Source of the DNA: Actinomycetota bacterium
GTDB lineage: Bacteria; Actinomycetota; Actinomycetes; Mycobacteriales; Jatrophihabitantaceae
Direction: 5' to 3'
Assembly (NCBI GenBank): GCA_019241805.1
Contig: JAFAWL010000172.1
Span: forward strand, 1 to 5,322
Length of the DNA: 5,322 nucleotides
Of the stretch, positions 5,069-5,322 are shown one piece after another. Under the pieces are notes generated by a model. That model was given only the letters and a program-made list of their open reading frames with translations, did no database searches and was not told the DNA's origin. Numbering within the stretch: the stretch's first letter is position 1; every line of letters begins with the position of its first letter. The position numbers and the translations under genes are program-made.

Positions 5069-5322
5069 ATGAGCCTCGAAAACGGGCCGGAGGACGAAGC
5101 CGACGAGAGTGCCTCCAGCCGCGAGTACGCAAAGGCCCTCGGGGCCCGGCTGCGCTCCATCCGAGCCCAGCAGCACCTCTCGTTGCATGGCGTCGAACGC
5201 AAGTCCGGCGGTCGCTGGAAAGCGGTTGTGGTCGGATCCTACGAACGCGGCGACCGCGCGGTCTCCGTACAGCGCCTGGCCGATCTCGCCGAGTTTTATG
5301 GCGTACCGGTCAGTGAACTGCT
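5069..5322 (+). CDS. bldD: BldD-family developmental transcription regulator, N-terminal part (cut by right edge)
   Basis: BldD is the c-di-GMP-responsive repressor of sporulation genes in Streptomyces. The 84 complete codons visible cover the DNA-binding half. Residues 19-84 (EYAKALGARLRSIR..., GGRWKAVVVGSYERGDRAV at 47-65, VQRLADLAEFYGVPVSELL) are nearly identical to S. coelicolor BldD as I recall it. This is a Xre-like helix-turn-helix with the BldD-specific GRWKAVVVGSYERGDRA segment, so I am confident of the family. The first 17 residues form an acidic, Ser-rich extension (6 Asp/Glu in the first 13) that places Tyr20 where the Streptomyces protein has Tyr5. The C-terminal c-di-GMP-binding domain would lie beyond the edge, so ligand binding cannot be judged. 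bldD also neighbours pyrR in S. coelicolor. A -35/-10 pair and candidate BldD boxes upstream suggest autoregulation. Confidence 0.92.
   Translation, partial: MSLENGPEDEADESASSREYAKALGARLRSIRAQQHLSLHGVERKSGGRWKAVVVGSYERGDRAVSVQRLADLAEFYGVPVSEL

Overview
The window is part of a chromosome from a high-GC actinobacterium (Actinomycetota). It is strongly GC-biased at third codon positions and uses GTG starts freely. Its gene content matches the de novo pyrimidine locus of this phylum, next to a gene for a BldD-type developmental regulator. The bldD-pyrR-pyrB-pyrC...carA-carB order recalls Streptomyces coelicolor, but details differ, so I would not name a genus.

Layout. Positions 4721 down to 1 (minus strand) hold one tightly packed operon, transcribed pyrR, pyrB, pyrC, carA, carB. 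Every junction overlaps: GTGA, ATGA, GTGA, then a 1-nt TAGTG overlap. carB runs off the left edge after 260 codons. Positions 4722-5068 are a 347-bp divergent regulatory region. From 5069 (plus strand) a bldD homologue runs off the right edge after 84 complete codons.

How it works together. CarA and CarB make carbamoyl phosphate from glutamine, bicarbonate and ATP. PyrB condenses it with aspartate, and PyrC cyclises carbamoyl-aspartate to dihydroorotate. PyrR is the UMP/UTP-responsive RNA-binding regulator. The pyrR leader contains a good match to the PyrR-binding hairpin (hexaloop CCGUGA, fitting CNGNGA), ending 2 nt before a near-perfect Shine-Dalgarno and with no terminator or antiterminator. 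That fits translational repression as described for Mycobacterium smegmatis. The overlaps could carry this control through the operon by translational coupling.

On the other side, bldD has a recognisable promoter, TTGACG-N17-TACCGT. A 15-bp element matching 8 of 9 fixed positions of the Streptomyces BldD box lies between its -35 and -10, and a weaker 7/9 match sits over the expected transcription start. This suggests autoregulation. I found no mobile element, CRISPR array, RNA gene or wholly new system. The points worth a second look are in the 347-bp divergent region, the acidic N-terminal extension of BldD, and the direct pyrC-carA junction.
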